NCBI GenBank assembly: GCA_002706685.1
Contig: PALV01000021.1
Span: 1-64,000, forward strand
Length of the DNA stretch: 64,000 bases
Direction: 5' to 3'
Source: Gammaproteobacteria bacterium
GTDB lineage: Bacteria; Pseudomonadota; Gammaproteobacteria; Pseudomonadales; Pseudohongiellaceae
Position numbers and translations under genes: made by a program. The notes under the pieces are model-generated. The model saw only the letters and a program-made list of their open reading frames with translations, had not been told where the DNA came from and did no database searches. Positions within the stretch are counted from its first letter, which is position 1. Each line of letters begins with the position of its first letter. Positions 27,112 through 37,018 of this stretch are shown here, piece after piece.

Positions 27112-27587
27112 GATTTCACCTCAACTTCAGAAGGTACGCGGGCATCCATATCTCCGCTCAGCACGCCCTGAGCCGCAGCCCGATTCAGCGCATGGGCTTC
27201 GATCAGGTCGCCTCTAACTTCCAGCGTAACCGTACCCGGCGTGAGCGTGACTGAGTTGCCCAGAACCACCTTGCCCAACTCTGAGTGTCGGGAGATGCGC
27301 GTTTGCACTATTGATGGATCGATATCGGGATTCGGGCTGAGAATGACCTTGATGACCTGAAAATTTGAGATGACGATCTGACCAAGCAGATAGCCCCAAT
27401 AACGCACGAGTTTGAAGCTCAAGTGCAGAGGGTGGCTTTCGTCGTCAACCACGTTCATGCGGTGAGCAAGAAAAGTGGTGAAAATAACAGAAACAACACC
27501 GAGTGAGATGAGAAGAACCTTGGTGTAACCGGAGAGTATCCACCAAAGAACGGCCAGAATGACCAGTAGAGCTGACATGTGCTTCAT
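27108..27587 (-). CDS. mrpE: Na+/H+ antiporter subunit MrpE
   Basis: First gene of the antiporter operon. The 159-residue protein has two N-terminal membrane helices and a cytoplasmic MrpE domain with GQIVISNFQVIKVILSPNP and GNSVTLTPGTVTLEVRGD, both family hallmarks. An ATG at 27587 has GGGGC about nine bases upstream; a second ATG three codons in is possible. The gene order E-F-G-(A-tail)-B-C-D-D'-x-D'' makes a single leftward transcript of about 7.4 kb. Confidence 0.92.
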   Translation of the reverse strand: MKHMSALLVILAVLWWILSGYTKVLLISLGVVSVIFTTFLAHRMNVVDDESHPLHLSFKLVRYWGYLLGQIVISNFQVIKVILSPNPDIDPSIVQTRISRHSELGKVVLGNSVTLTPGTVTLEVRGDLIEAHALNRAAAQGVLSGDMDARVPSEVEVKS

Positions 27588-27898
27588 TATTTAGCGCCCC
27601 AGAGCAGACGCATCGCTCTGCACCTGCCAAGACCATTTGTTATGAATGGGATTTTAACCCCTGATGTGATTGTCTGACTGCAAATTTGTGATGACAAATT
27701 ACATCAATTTGTGTCAACAACCCATTTGTTTGGCAATAGCGCCAACGTGTTGTCAAAGTAGCCGTACCGCCCGACAACCAAAATAATCGCAGGAGAAAAC
27801 TAGCAAAACGCCGTCGCCTTGGCAAGAAATTCCGGCCCTGACGACGGCGCTTTAGTACCTGCCAGCAGCTTAGCAGGTGCGCGTAACAACGCTGCGAA
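27588..27898. promoter_or_regulatory. Non-coding leader of the antiporter operon with alternating AATTTGT half-sites
   Basis: A 311-bp AT-rich gap between ppiD and mrpE. On the + strand AATTTGT (27683-27689), ACAAATT (27694-27700) and AATTTGT (27706-27712) alternate in orientation, 11 and 12 bp apart, making two overlapping perfect 7-bp inverted repeats. Two further ATTTGT copies lie at 27724-27729 and 27635-27640. A leftward TTGACA (27717-27712) abuts the array but has no good -10 at 17 bp; a TAAAAT lies at 27656-27651. Likely a regulator-binding region; the promoter itself is not resolved. Confidence 0.5.
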
Positions 27899-29764
27899 CT
27901 ACCTGATGGAAGCCGCTTCCTGCAGATTGCTCAACAGTGCAGAAAAAACACTCCGCCCACGATTCTCCAGCATGGCGGCTGCCAGCTGCTGACGCTGGTC
28001 TTCGCCCAGCTCATCCAGGCTGCCAGCATTGACCGACTGCAGTTCAATCACGACATAGGCGCCATTATTGAGTTGAAAACCAGCAAGCTCGGACTCGTTC
28101 TCCGCTGGCGCTGGCATCGAGAATACATTGGCGACTATCTCGGTATTGATATCGAACTGACCGCGACGCACGCCCTCTCTCTCTGACCACTCAATGGACT
28201 CCTGCTGTAAGAAAGAGTCTATGCTTTCGCCAGCCTGCAGCGCTGCGAGAATTTGCTCACCCACTGCTCTTGCCTGTTCCTCCTCCATCTGTGTGCGAAG
28301 TTCGACAGCAATATCGGCGCGAACGTCTTCCAGTGGCTGAAGCGCTGATGGTCGATGTTCCGCCAGATGAATGACGACGGCCCGCGTCTCGCCAAGCTCG
28401 ATCAGATCACTGTTCAGATCTTCTTCCAGCACTTCAGGTGAAAACGCCGCTTCGATAACGGCAGGATCAGATGTCACTGCGCTGCTACCACCTTCCCGGC
28501 CAAAGAACGCTGACTGTTGAATCTCAAGGCCCAGCTCTTCGTTGATGGCCTGCAGATCAAAGTTCTCGAAAGCCAGATTGGCCATTGATTCGAGTCGACT
28601 GAAGTACAGCTCGTCAACGCGCGCCTGGCTGAGTTCACGCCGCAGCCGCTCCTCAACTTCCTCAAAGGGTGGGTAATCCTGCGCATCATATTCAGTCAGC
28701 TTAAGCAGGTGCACGCCAAACTCTGATACTACCGGGTCAGATACCTCACCCACTTCCAGAGCTGCCAGTGCGCTTTCCATTTCCTGGGGAAACACGCTGC
28801 CATCGGTGAAACCGATATCACCATCTTCGGCTGCGGATGCTTCGTCTACCGAGAACTCCCGGGCCAGCTCACCGAAATCCTCGCCAGCATCGATACGCGC
28901 CTTTACTTCGTTTGCGCGCGCAATCACTTCCTCTTCACTTCCAGAACCGAGGTCAAAGAGTATATGGGCAGCTCGTCGCTCGACGTCAGCGACGGCAGCA
29001 TCACGGTCTGCCTCGTAGCGCGCCATAACGGCGGCCTCATCGACTTCGACCTCATCGAAGATCGCGTCTTTATCCAGCATTACATATGCCACAGAAACCT
29101 GTTCCGGGCTCGTGAACTGTTCCGGGTTCTGTTCGTAATAGGCTTCAATCGCTTCTGGCTCAATCGCCTGGCCCAGGGTTCTGTTACCCAGGGGAATTGA
29201 AAGATAACGAAAATCCCGTGTCTGGGTCTGCAATTCGGCGATGCGCTGCAGGTCGGCATCTGTCACGAACGAAGTCGCAGCATAAGCATTGGCCAACTGC
29301 CCCATCATCATGCTCTCAGCCAGCAACTGACGGTATGCCTGGGGAGTATAACCCTGTGCCGCCATGGTACGACGAGCCATCTCGTTATCAAACACCCCAC
29401 CAATCTGGAACTGGGGGGTGCGAAGAATCTGTCGATCCACCGAGTCATCAGAGATTGCCATCCCGGACTCCTGCGCGGCCTGCATCAACAATTTGTCCTC
29501 AATCAACTGATTCAACGCGACCTCGCGGATCAGCTCTTCATCGAAGTCCGCTACATTGGCGCCCATCGAGGCCATCAGGTTCTGAATACTGACTGCAAGC
29601 TCCTGCTCAGTAATGTCTTCGCCGTTGACCGAGGCCACATTATTGCTGCCAAGAAACCCGCCAACAATGGACTCGGCACCAAACAGCGCAAAAATGCCAA
29701 TGATGAAACCAATAATGATCTTGGCTACAACGCCCTGGGAATTGTCACGAATAGTCTGCAGCAT
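27899..29764 (-). CDS. ppiD: Periplasmic folding chaperone PpiD (SurA/parvulin family)
   Basis: Inner-membrane-anchored chaperone acting on proteins emerging from the Sec translocon. The 621 residues contain one N-terminal transmembrane helix (VAKIIIGFIIGIFALFGAES, about 14-33), a SurA-like N-domain (ASVNGEDITEQELAVSIQNL), and a parvulin domain at about residues 265-360 (RRAAHILFDLGSGSEEE ... DGDIGFTDGSVFPQEME). AGGAAGCG precedes the ATG. It follows hupB and its terminator, as in E. coli (hupB-ppiD). Confidence 0.93.
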   Translation of the reverse strand: MLQTIRDNSQGVVAKIIIGFIIGIFALFGAESIVGGFLGSNNVASVNGEDITEQELAVSIQNLMASMGANVADFDEELIREVALNQLIEDKLLMQAAQESGMAISDDSVDRQILRTPQFQIGGVFDNEMARRTMAAQGYTPQAYRQLLAESMMMGQLANAYAATSFVTDADLQRIAELQTQTRDFRYLSIPLGNRTLGQAIEPEAIEAYYEQNPEQFTSPEQVSVAYVMLDKDAIFDEVEVDEAAVMARYEADRDAAVADVERRAAHILFDLGSGSEEEVIARANEVKARIDAGEDFGELAREFSVDEASAAEDGDIGFTDGSVFPQEMESALAALEVGEVSDPVVSEFGVHLLKLTEYDAQDYPPFEEVEERLRRELSQARVDELYFSRLESMANLAFENFDLQAINEELGLEIQQSAFFGREGGSSAVTSDPAVIEAAFSPEVLEEDLNSDLIELGETRAVVIHLAEHRPSALQPLEDVRADIAVELRTQMEEEQARAVGEQILAALQAGESIDSFLQQESIEWSEREGVRRGQFDINTEIVANVFSMPAPAENESELAGFQLNNGAYVVIELQSVNAGSLDELGEDQRQQLAAAMLENRGRSVFSALLSNLQEAASIR

Positions 29765-29791
29765 AGCGCTTCCTGAATGTCATACATGTAA

Positions 29792-29820
29792 ACTAAAAGG
29801 GCGCATCCAAGATGCGCCCC
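29792..29820 (-). terminator. Rho-independent terminator of hupB
   Basis: Reverse strand: GGGCGCATC, a TTG loop and GATGCGCCC form a 9-bp stem (29819-29799), followed by TTTTAGTTT. It lies about 75 bp after the hupB stop and before the ppiD ribosome-binding site. Confidence 0.85.
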
Positions 29821-29893
29821 AGTTGGAGCCAGATCTGACTCCGGATAACGCTCTGACTAAGACAGCGGCCAGAGCCTGCCGATCAAAAACTGA

Positions 29894-30169
29894 TCAGCCG
29901 TTAACAGCGTCTTTCAATGCTTTGCCAGGCTTGAAGTTTGGAACTTTGGCGGCGCTGATCTGGATTGTAGCGCCAGTCTGGGGATTGCGACCTGTGCGCG
30001 CTGCACGCTCTTTGGTGCCGAACGTACCAAAGCCAACCAGAACAACCGGCTCACTTTTTTGCAGAGATTCAGTAATGGTATCAATCATTGCGTCAATCAC
30101 GCGGGCTGCGGCCGCCTTAGGTAAATCTGCGCTTGCTGCTACAGCTTCGATCAGTTCTGATTTATTCAC
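29894..30169 (-). CDS. hupB: DNA-binding protein HU-beta
   Basis: Nucleoid-associated HU subunit. The 91-residue protein has the HU body ([20 protein letters not shown]), the [20 protein letters not shown] arm base with the conserved RxGRNPxTG, and the C-terminal [15 protein letters not shown]. The start codon is GTG (30169), with AGGGG five bases upstream. A good sigma-70 promoter lies about 205 bp upstream and a terminator follows, so it can be expressed alone. Confidence 0.97.
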   Translation of the reverse strand: MNKSELIEAVAASADLPKAAAARVIDAMIDTITESLQKSEPVVLVGFGTFGTKERAARTGRNPQTGATIQISAAKVPNFKPGKALKDAVNG

Positions 30170-30373
30170 GATAACCCCTTGTTTTGGTACCTGTTATGTT
30201 AATTTGAGTTAGGTTTTTAGAAGCGCTTTCTTCCTGCCGCTCCTTGGATACTTGTTACTTGTTTGCCGTCAGCAAAATGAAGCTGACCTACGCCATTCAA
30301 TGTCCGATGTCGATTCTCTCGAAATCGCCTGAATCTCAAGCGGCGCGCGGCCTGCGGCCGCTACAACCGTGAC

Positions 30374-30403
30374 TTTATACCAAGCGCCAGAAATGCCTGT
30401 CAA
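30374..30403 (-). promoter_or_regulatory. Sigma-70 promoter of hupB
   Basis: Reverse strand: consensus TTGACA at 30403-30398, an 18-bp spacer, and TATAAA at 30379-30374. It lies in the lon-hupB gap and gives a leader of about 200 nt before the hupB GTG, which is long and GC-rich near 30340-30360. Confidence 0.78.
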
Positions 30404-30419
30404 CATAAAACACTGATAA

Positions 30420-32849
30420 TCAGTGAGTGCTGACGGCTTTTTTGTCACCCTCCTGGCTATGCTCTGGCAACACACCTTCCTGCGGAGGAATTGGGGTTGG
30501 CATTCTTTCAAGCGCAATCTCCAGAACCTCGTCTATCCACTTGACCGGGTGTATCGAGAGCTCGGCTTTGATGTTATCCGGGATCTCTTTCAGGTCTCGC
30601 TCATTATCAGCAGGGATGATGACTGTTTTGATATTGCCGCGATGCGCCGCAAGCAGTTTTTCCTTCAAACCACCAATTCGCAACACCTGACCCCGTAGCG
30701 TAATCTCACCCGTCATTGCCACATCGGCGCGCACTGGTATGCCTGTCAGAACAGAAACCAGCGCTGTACACATTCCAATACCGGCACTCGGGCCATCCTT
30801 GGGAGTTGCACCTTCAGGTACGTGAATATGCAGATCCACTGATTCATGGAAGTTGGATTTCAGACCCAGCATCGCCGAGCGGCTGCGCACAACAGTCAGC
30901 GCAGCCTGGATGGACTCCTGCATGACATCACCGAGCGAACCCGTCTTGACGGTTTTGCCTTTGCCCTCTACGGCAACCGACTCGATGGTCAGAAGCTCGC
31001 CGCCAACCTGAGTCCAGGCCAGACCATTGACCTGGCCGACCCGGTTGTCCTCTTCTGCCCGGCCGTAATCGAATTTCCGAACACCGGAGTACTCTTCCAA
31101 CAGGTCTGGAGACAGGACAATGCCCGCGGATTTCTTACCGCCTCTACCCTCTTCCAGCGCCGCTTTTTTGACGACTTTGCGGCACAGTTTGGCAATCTCG
31201 CGCTCGAGCCCGCGGACACCAGCCTCGCGTGTGTAGTAACGGATGAGATCGCGCACAGTCTCATCAGGTACGGTCAGCTCGCCCTTCTTCAGGCCATTGG
31301 CCTCAAGCTGCTTGGGCAGCAGGTAGCGTGATGCGATATTGATTTTTTCAGCCTCGGTGTAACCTGGCAGGCGAATAACTTCCATTCGGTCCAGCAGTGG
31401 GCCAGGAATATTCATGGTGTTGGAAGTACAGACGAACATGACCTCGGACAGGTCAAAATCAACTTCCAGATAGTGGTCGTTAAATGACTTGTTCTGCTCC
31501 GGATCCAGAACCTCCAGCAGTGCCGATGCAGGGTCACCACGATGATCCATGCCCATCTTGTCGATTTCATCCAGCAGGAACAGGGGATTTTTCACACCGG
31601 TTTTCGACAGCTTCTGCAGCAGTTTGCCGGGCAGCGATCCGATATAGGTTCGACGGTGGCCGCGAATCTCAGCTTCATCGCGAACACCGCCAAGTGCCAT
31701 GCGTACAAATTTTCGGTTCGTAGACCGCGCGATCGATTCACCCAGAGAGGTTTTACCAACGCCGGGCGGACCGACCAGACACAAAATCGGCCCTTTGAGT
31801 TTACGAACCCGTTTCTGAACCGCGAGGTACTCAAGAATGCGCTCCTTGACCTCTTCCAGGCCGTAATGGTCAGCGTTCAGAATTTCTTCAGCCTTATCCA
31901 GCTGCAGACTGATTTTGCTGCGCTTTTTCCAGGGCACGTTCACCATCCAGTCCAGATAGGTGCGCACTACCGACGCCTCGGATGACATCGGCGACATCAT
32001 CTTCAGCTTGTTCCATTCTGCCAGCGCTTTGTCTTTTGCCTCTTTCGGCATGCCGGCCTTGTCGATCTTGTTCTTGAGCTCTTCTGCCTCATTGGGAGCA
32101 TCTTCCAGCTCGCCCATTTCCTTCTGGATGGCTTTCATCTGCTCATTCAGGTAGTACTCGCGCTGGCTTTTCTCCATCTGCTTTTTGACACGGCCACGAA
32201 TACGCTTTTCAACCTGGAACAGGTCGATTTCAGCCTCGATAAGCCCCATCAGATGCTCAATGCGCGACTGCAGATTCACCAGTTCAAGCAGATTCTGTTT
32301 TTCCTGCAGCTGCAAAGACATGTGTGAAGCGATGGTATCAACCATACGACCAGGTTCGTCGATACCGGATATGGAGCTCATGACTTCCGGTGGTATCTTG
32401 CGGCTGAGCTGCACGTACTGGTCAAACTGCGACATCAGGGATCTCAGCAGCAGCTGGCCCTGCTTGTCTGGCAGCGGGTCCGTGTGAAGCGGCATGACCT
32501 GGCTCTGGAAATAGTCGTCTTCAAGCTCAACGGACTTGATGCGAGCTCGTGTGACACCTTCAACCAGCACCTTGACGGTGCCATCAGGCAGGCGTATCAG
32601 TTGCAGAATGGTAGCGACCGTGCCGACGGCAAATATATCCTTGATGCCGGGATCATCGTCGGAGGCGTTCTTTTGGGCTACCAGCAGCACCTGCTTGTGG
32701 CTGTGCATGGCAACTTCCAGCGCCTTGATGGATCTGGGGCGACCGACAAACAGTGGCTGCACGATCTGCGGGTAGACCACAACGTCGCGAAGCGGCAGCA
32801 GCGGCAGGCTAGAATTTACATTGGTGGGATTATCGGATACATCGCCCAT
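30420..32849 (-). CDS. lon: ATP-dependent protease Lon
   Basis: Cytoplasmic AAA+ serine protease. The 809 residues show the N-terminal substrate domain ([20 protein letters not shown]), coiled coil ([20 protein letters not shown]), Walker [12 protein letters not shown], Walker [12 protein letters not shown], and the protease domain with catalytic Ser in [12 protein letters not shown] and Lys in [10 protein letters not shown]. The ATG at 32849 is preferred to a TTG five codons upstream because GAGAG precedes it and it matches family length. A heat-shock-type promoter lies 40-70 bp upstream. Confidence 0.97.
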   Translation of the reverse strand: MGDVSDNPTNVNSSLPLLPLRDVVVYPQIVQPLFVGRPRSIKALEVAMHSHKQVLLVAQKNASDDDPGIKDIFAVGTVATILQLIRLPDGTVKVLVEGVTRARIKSVELEDDYFQSQVMPLHTDPLPDKQGQLLLRSLMSQFDQYVQLSRKIPPEVMSSISGIDEPGRMVDTIASHMSLQLQEKQNLLELVNLQSRIEHLMGLIEAEIDLFQVEKRIRGRVKKQMEKSQREYYLNEQMKAIQKEMGELEDAPNEAEELKNKIDKAGMPKEAKDKALAEWNKLKMMSPMSSEASVVRTYLDWMVNVPWKKRSKISLQLDKAEEILNADHYGLEEVKERILEYLAVQKRVRKLKGPILCLVGPPGVGKTSLGESIARSTNRKFVRMALGGVRDEAEIRGHRRTYIGSLPGKLLQKLSKTGVKNPLFLLDEIDKMGMDHRGDPASALLEVLDPEQNKSFNDHYLEVDFDLSEVMFVCTSNTMNIPGPLLDRMEVIRLPGYTEAEKINIASRYLLPKQLEANGLKKGELTVPDETVRDLIRYYTREAGVRGLEREIAKLCRKVVKKAALEEGRGGKKSAGIVLSPDLLEEYSGVRKFDYGRAEEDNRVGQVNGLAWTQVGGELLTIESVAVEGKGKTVKTGSLGDVMQESIQAALTVVRSRSAMLGLKSNFHESVDLHIHVPEGATPKDGPSAGIGMCTALVSVLTGIPVRADVAMTGEITLRGQVLRIGGLKEKLLAAHRGNIKTVIIPADNERDLKEIPDNIKAELSIHPVKWIDEVLEIALERMPTPIPPQEGVLPEHSQEGDKKAVSTH

Positions 32850-32888
32850 AAATACTCTCGTCAAATTCTCAGTGACTGTTGACCTTTA

Positions 32889-32917
32889 ATGTGAGGCCAA
32901 GGCCAACCGATTTCAAG
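32889..32917 (-). promoter_or_regulatory. Candidate sigma-32 (heat shock) promoter of lon
   Basis: Reverse strand: CTTGAA at 32917-32912 (continuing as CTTGAAA), 15 bp, then CCTCACAT at 32896-32889. This resembles the RpoH consensus CTTGAAA / CCCCATnT, with two mismatches in the -10 element. Position directly before lon, a known RpoH-regulated gene in E. coli, supports it. Confidence 0.6.
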
Positions 32918-32954
32918 TGGGATTTTACGAAGAGTACGATCTGGGGAGCGATTT

Positions 32955-32973
32955 AGGCCACCATTGGTGGCCT
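32955..32973 (-). terminator. Stem-loop after clpX
   Basis: AGGCCACC and GGTGGCCT form a perfect 8-bp stem around a 3-nt loop, 45 bp after the clpX stop. On the reverse strand only TAAAT follows, so termination would be partial; the structure may attenuate clpX read-through into lon. Confidence 0.5.
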
Positions 32974-33017
32974 TCAATCAAAATTACAGGGCATGCAGTC
33001 GTGCGGGCGAACTAAAA

Positions 33018-34301
33018 TCAGTCCGCCTTGCGAGAAGAGTTCTGCTGATCGGCTTCGTACATCAACAGCGGTTCAGACTCACCTTTGATGACTGCCTCGT
33101 CGATGATCACTTTGGTGACATTACCCATCGAGGGAATCTGGTACATACTGTCCAGCAGGACACTCTCCATGATTGATCGCAGGCCACGCGCGCCAGTCTT
33201 GCGCTCTTTCGCTTTGCGGGCAACCGCCTGCAGTGCGTCGTCACGGAACTGGATTTCTACGCCTTCCATATCAAACAGTTTGGCATATTGCTTGACCAGT
33301 GAATTTTTGGGTTCTTTAAGAATTCTCACCAGCGCATCCAGGTCCAGCTCGTCCAATGTCGCAATCATCGGCAGGCGACCGACAAATTCCGGTATCAGAC
33401 CAAACTTGACCAGATCCTCTGGCTCAACCTTGCGGAAGGCATCGCCCAGCAGCTTGTCTTCGTCTTTGCTGCGGACCTCTGCCGTGAAACCAATTCCACT
33501 CTTTTCAGAGCGATCACGGATGATCTTGTCCAGGCCGGCAAACGCGCCACCGCAAATGAACAGAATATTGGAGGTATCAACCTGCAGGAATTCCTGTTGT
33601 GGATGCTTACGACCACCCTGTGGCGGAACTGAGGCCACAGTGCCTTCGATGAGCTTCAGCAAGGCCTGCTGCACACCCTCGCCTGACACATCGCGGGTGA
33701 TTGAAGGATTGTCAGACTTGCGTGAAATCTTGTCGATTTCATCGATGTAGACAATACCAATCTGAGCCTTTTCAACATCATAGTCGCATTTCTGCAACAG
33801 CTTCTGGATGATGTTCTCGACGTCCTCACCCACATAACCGGCTTCTGTCAGCGTGGTGGCATCGGCAATGGTGAACGGCACATCCAGCAAACGGGCGAGC
33901 GTCTCGGCCAGCAATGTTTTGCCGGTACCGGTCGGGCCGATCATCAGGATATTACTTTTGCCGAGCTCGACGTCAGTGCCTTTGTTATCGTAACCGAGGC
34001 GCTTGTAATGGTTGTAGACTGCCACCGACAGAACCTTTTTCGCCTGGTCCTGACCGATAACATACTCATCAAGCGTCGCCTTGATTTCTTCGGGAACGGG
34101 CAATTTTTTGCGTCCCGATTCGGCTTCCTTCTCCTGGATCTCTTCACGAATGATATCGTTACACAGATCCACGCACTCATCGCACACAAACACCGAAGGG
34201 CCTGCGATCAACTTGCGGACTTCGTGCTGACTTTTGCCACAGAATGAACAATAAAGCAGCTTGCCGTTGTCATCACCCTTATTGTAGCGATCATCTGCCA
34301 T
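33018..34301 (-). CDS. clpX: ClpXP protease ATPase subunit ClpX
   Basis: Unfoldase that feeds substrates to ClpP. The 427 residues have the N-terminal zinc-binding domain ([11 protein letters not shown] ... CDECVDLC), Walker [13 protein letters not shown], Walker [10 protein letters not shown], the pore-loop GYVGED, and the IGF-type ClpP-binding loop reading [14 protein letters not shown] lies seven bases before the ATG. It follows clpP by 34 bp within the tig-clpP-clpX-lon-hupB-ppiD block. Confidence 0.97.
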   Translation of the reverse strand: MADDRYNKGDDNGKLLYCSFCGKSQHEVRKLIAGPSVFVCDECVDLCNDIIREEIQEKEAESGRKKLPVPEEIKATLDEYVIGQDQAKKVLSVAVYNHYKRLGYDNKGTDVELGKSNILMIGPTGTGKTLLAETLARLLDVPFTIADATTLTEAGYVGEDVENIIQKLLQKCDYDVEKAQIGIVYIDEIDKISRKSDNPSITRDVSGEGVQQALLKLIEGTVASVPPQGGRKHPQQEFLQVDTSNILFICGGAFAGLDKIIRDRSEKSGIGFTAEVRSKDEDKLLGDAFRKVEPEDLVKFGLIPEFVGRLPMIATLDELDLDALVRILKEPKNSLVKQYAKLFDMEGVEIQFRDDALQAVARKAKERKTGARGLRSIMESVLLDSMYQIPSMGNVTKVIIDEAVIKGESEPLLMYEADQQNSSRKAD

Positions 34302-34335
34302 GCATTAACCCTTGTATAACTACTGTTCTGGCCTT

Positions 34336-34974
34336 TTAGACTGCCCTGCGAGAGATGACTTTGTCAATCAGGCCGTAGGCCACTGCCTGCTCGGGGTTCA
34401 TGAAGTTGTCTCGCTCGGTATCACGTGCAATCTCGTCCAGAGGACGGCCAGTGTGATGCGCCATAATCTCATTAAGCTGTTGACGCATCTTGAGAATTTC
34501 GGTCGCCTGGATCTCGATATCCGATGCCTGACCATGCGCTCCACCACTTGGCTGGTGGATCATCATGCGCGAATTCGGCAATGCAAAACGTTTGCCTTTG
34601 GCGCCACCAGTCAGCAGAAACGCGCCCATGCTGGCTGCCTGACCCATGCACATCGTGCTGACATCCGGCTTGATGAACTGCATGGTGTCGTAAATAGACA
34701 GACCCGCCGTAACAGCACCACCCGGAGAGTTGATATACAGGTGTATATCTTTGTCCGGGTTCTCTGATTCCAGGAACAGCAGCTGTGCAACGACCAGATT
34801 GGCCATATGATCTTCCACGGGTCCCACCAGAAAGATCACACGATCTTTTAGCAGGCGTGAGTATATGTCATAGGCCCGCTCACCGCGGGCGCTCTGCTCG
34901 ACCACCATCGGCACCAGATTGGCCTCGATCATGGACAACATCGATTCACTGCTAACTGTGGTTCTGTATGGCAT
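34336..34974 (-). CDS. clpP: ATP-dependent Clp protease proteolytic subunit ClpP
   Basis: Tetradecameric serine peptidase. The 212-residue precursor has the Ser in [11 protein letters not shown] (about 111), the His in MMIHQPSGG (about 136) and the Asp in [14 protein letters not shown] sequence reading [12 protein letters not shown]. The ATG at 34974 is chosen over an adjacent upstream TTG. A short N-terminal propeptide is likely removed. It lies 28 bp after tig and 34 bp before clpX. Confidence 0.97.
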   Translation of the reverse strand: MPYRTTVSSESMLSMIEANLVPMVVEQSARGERAYDIYSRLLKDRVIFLVGPVEDHMANLVVAQLLFLESENPDKDIHLYINSPGGAVTAGLSIYDTMQFIKPDVSTMCMGQAASMGAFLLTGGAKGKRFALPNSRMMIHQPSGGAHGQASDIEIQATEILKMRQQLNEIMAHHTGRPLDEIARDTERDNFMNPEQAVAYGLIDKVISRRAV

Positions 34975-35002
34975 CAATCGGGCCTTCTCTACTTATCGCT
35001 GT

Positions 35003-36397
35003 TTATTCGCTGTCCTTGTCTTTGGCGGCAGCGGCTTTTTTCTTGGCCGGTTTTTTGGCCTTGGCGGTGCTTTTCTTATCGTCCTCGGCTGCTTCCTGCT
35101 GAGGTTTGGTCAGCTCATCATAGCTGACTTTTTTCTCTTTCACGGTCGCCTGCTCAAGAATTACGTCAAATACCTGGTCTTCCAGCACAGCAGACTCAAC
35201 GGTTTCCAGCTGCTCCTTGTTGCCGTAGTACCAGTTAATGACCTCTTCTGGCTGCTCATAGGTGGCGGCGATATCTTCAATCGCTTCACGTACCTTGGCC
35301 GGATCAGCACGCATTGACTGCTGCTTGATCACTTCACCCAGGATCAGACCCAGTTTTACGCGCTTTTCTGCCTGCTCACGGAACAGGTCATCTGGCAGCA
35401 GACTGGCGTCCAGGTTTTTAGCACCCGCGCCGAACTGCTGCAGGGCCTGCTGACGCAATACGTTGATCTCTGCTGCTACCAGCGCAGACGGTACGTCTAC
35501 ATCATTCTGCTCAAGCAGGGTATCCATGACTTCAGACTTCAGGCGATTTTTGCTGGCTTTCTTCAGCTCACGCTCCATGTTCTCTTTGACTTCTTTACGG
35601 AAGCCTTCCTCACCGCCCTCGGTCACGCCGAATGCGGCAAAAAATTCATCATTAAGTTCCGGCAGTTCAGGTGCTTCCACACTGTTAACCGTCACTTTGA
35701 ACTCTACCGGCTTACCGGCGAGATCCTTGTTACGATAATCTTCCGGGAAGTTCAGGTTCAGCGTGACTTCGTCACCCGCCTTGGACTTCAGCAGACCCTT
35801 TTCAAAGCCCTCAATCATACGGCCTGAGCCAAGAACCAGATTGGTGCCCTTGGCAGAACCACCCTGGAACTCTTCCCCGTCAATGGTGCCAACGAAGTCA
35901 ATGTTCACGCGATCATCATTGCGCGCCTGACGTTTGACTTCTTTCCAGCCCTGACGCTGCTGACGAAGATTTTCGATCATTGTGTCGATATCTTTGTCTG
36001 TCACTTCAGCGACCTGCTTCTCAGCCTTGATTTTGCTGAAGTCAGACAATTCAATCTCAGGATAAACCTCAAATACAGCTACAAACTCAAGGTCCTTGCC
36101 TTCTTCCAGAGTTTTTGGCTCGATTTTCGGCTGACCCGCAGGCTTGACACCCTGTTCATTCAGGGCGGCGTAATAGCTGCGATTCATCACATCGCCCAGG
36201 ACTTCCTGACGTACGCCGGCACCGAAACGGTTGCGGATGACCTTCATGGGGACCTTGCCCTTGCGGAAACCGTTGATGCGGACCGTTTTGGCTGCCTCGC
36301 TCAAGCGCGCGTCAACAGCACTGTCAATTTCTGTCGCCGGTACGGTAACGGTCATCCGGCGTTCTAATCCAGTCGTGGTTTCGATCGAAACTTGCAT
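35003..36397 (-). CDS. tig: Trigger factor, ribosome-associated chaperone
   Basis: Peptidyl-prolyl isomerase and chaperone at the ribosome exit tunnel. The 464-residue protein has the ribosome-binding loop GFRKGKVPMKVIRNRFG (about 45-60), the FKBP domain (DRVNIDFVGTIDGEEFQGG, about 155-175) and the helical C-domain. The last ~20 residues are a lysine/alanine-rich tail (KAKKPAKKKAAAAKDKDSE), longer than in E. coli (432 residues). The ATG at 36397 with GAGGA seven bases upstream sets the start; the frame is open 16 codons further. Confidence 0.96.
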   Translation of the reverse strand: MQVSIETTTGLERRMTVTVPATEIDSAVDARLSEAAKTVRINGFRKGKVPMKVIRNRFGAGVRQEVLGDVMNRSYYAALNEQGVKPAGQPKIEPKTLEEGKDLEFVAVFEVYPEIELSDFSKIKAEKQVAEVTDKDIDTMIENLRQQRQGWKEVKRQARNDDRVNIDFVGTIDGEEFQGGSAKGTNLVLGSGRMIEGFEKGLLKSKAGDEVTLNLNFPEDYRNKDLAGKPVEFKVTVNSVEAPELPELNDEFFAAFGVTEGGEEGFRKEVKENMERELKKASKNRLKSEVMDTLLEQNDVDVPSALVAAEINVLRQQALQQFGAGAKNLDASLLPDDLFREQAEKRVKLGLILGEVIKQQSMRADPAKVREAIEDIAATYEQPEEVINWYYGNKEQLETVESAVLEDQVFDVILEQATVKEKKVSYDELTKPQQEAAEDDKKSTAKAKKPAKKKAAAAKDKDSE

Positions 36398-36527
36398 GAA
36401 ATGTCCTCGCAAACCGGCGTGCCCACCACGCCAGCGTAGTATCAACGGTGTTTATGGGCTTACTATTCCGATTTCCATCAAACATTTCAATGGCTTAAGT
36501 GAAAACCGGGTAAATTTGAAGAGCGCG

Positions 36528-36556
36528 ATTGTCCCATATCACCGCTGTTTATTCAA
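36528..36556 (-). promoter_or_regulatory. Candidate promoter of tig
   Basis: Reverse strand: TTGAAT at 36556-36551, a 17-bp spacer, and GACAAT at 36533-36528, followed by CGCGCTC. The start site would be about 125 bp before the tig ATG. This 303-bp gap (36398-36700) holds nothing else I can support apart from the unmarked promoter of the rightward DUF6316-like gene. Confidence 0.55.
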
Positions 36557-36700
36557 TAAATAATCGCTGACAGTCAGGGATGGCGGGCATTAGCGACGTT
36601 TTACAAATTATTTTCAGAAGAGGGATATTTTTGCCTGAACATCTGGTCTACTATCAAAGTCAGTATTAAACAAAAACACAACAACAAACTGGTGATCAAC

Positions 36701-37018
36701 ATGTACACGCCCGTCACCCTGAATAACGGCAGTCTCGCAACCGACAACACTGAATCCGGGACCAGCGGAACATCCAGCTCCGTCCGCGCTGGTGACCGTG
36801 TTTCGGTAGAGCATGCACGCACCGACCGGCTGTTCAGCCAGTCAGGGCTCTGGTACTTCCGAACGCGAGAAGGAAAAGATGTAGGCCCGTTCCGCTACAG
36901 AACCGAGGCAGAGCTGATGCTGACACGCTTCATTCAAGACCTGGCTGCCCAGCAGCAACCGGTCAACACCAAACCACATTTTCGAATCAGCGCACAGCTT
37001 GGACGTCAATCCCGCTGA
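36701..37018 (+). CDS. DUF6316-like small soluble protein
   Basis: The 105-residue protein has a low-complexity Ser/Thr-rich N-terminus and a compact core SGLWYFRTREGKDVGPFRYR followed by a helix with AELMLTRFIQDL. That core recalls the DUF6316 domain found in Pseudomonas-like gammaproteobacteria, of unknown role; the similarity is from memory of the motif. The ATG at 36701 is used; a GTG three codons earlier is possible and neither has a clear ribosome-binding site. Its 3' end overlaps that of the convergent hydrolase gene by 13 bp. Confidence 0.7.
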   Translation: MYTPVTLNNGSLATDNTESGTSGTSSSVRAGDRVSVEHARTDRLFSQSGLWYFRTREGKDVGPFRYRTEAELMLTRFIQDLAAQQQPVNTKPHFRISAQLGRQSR

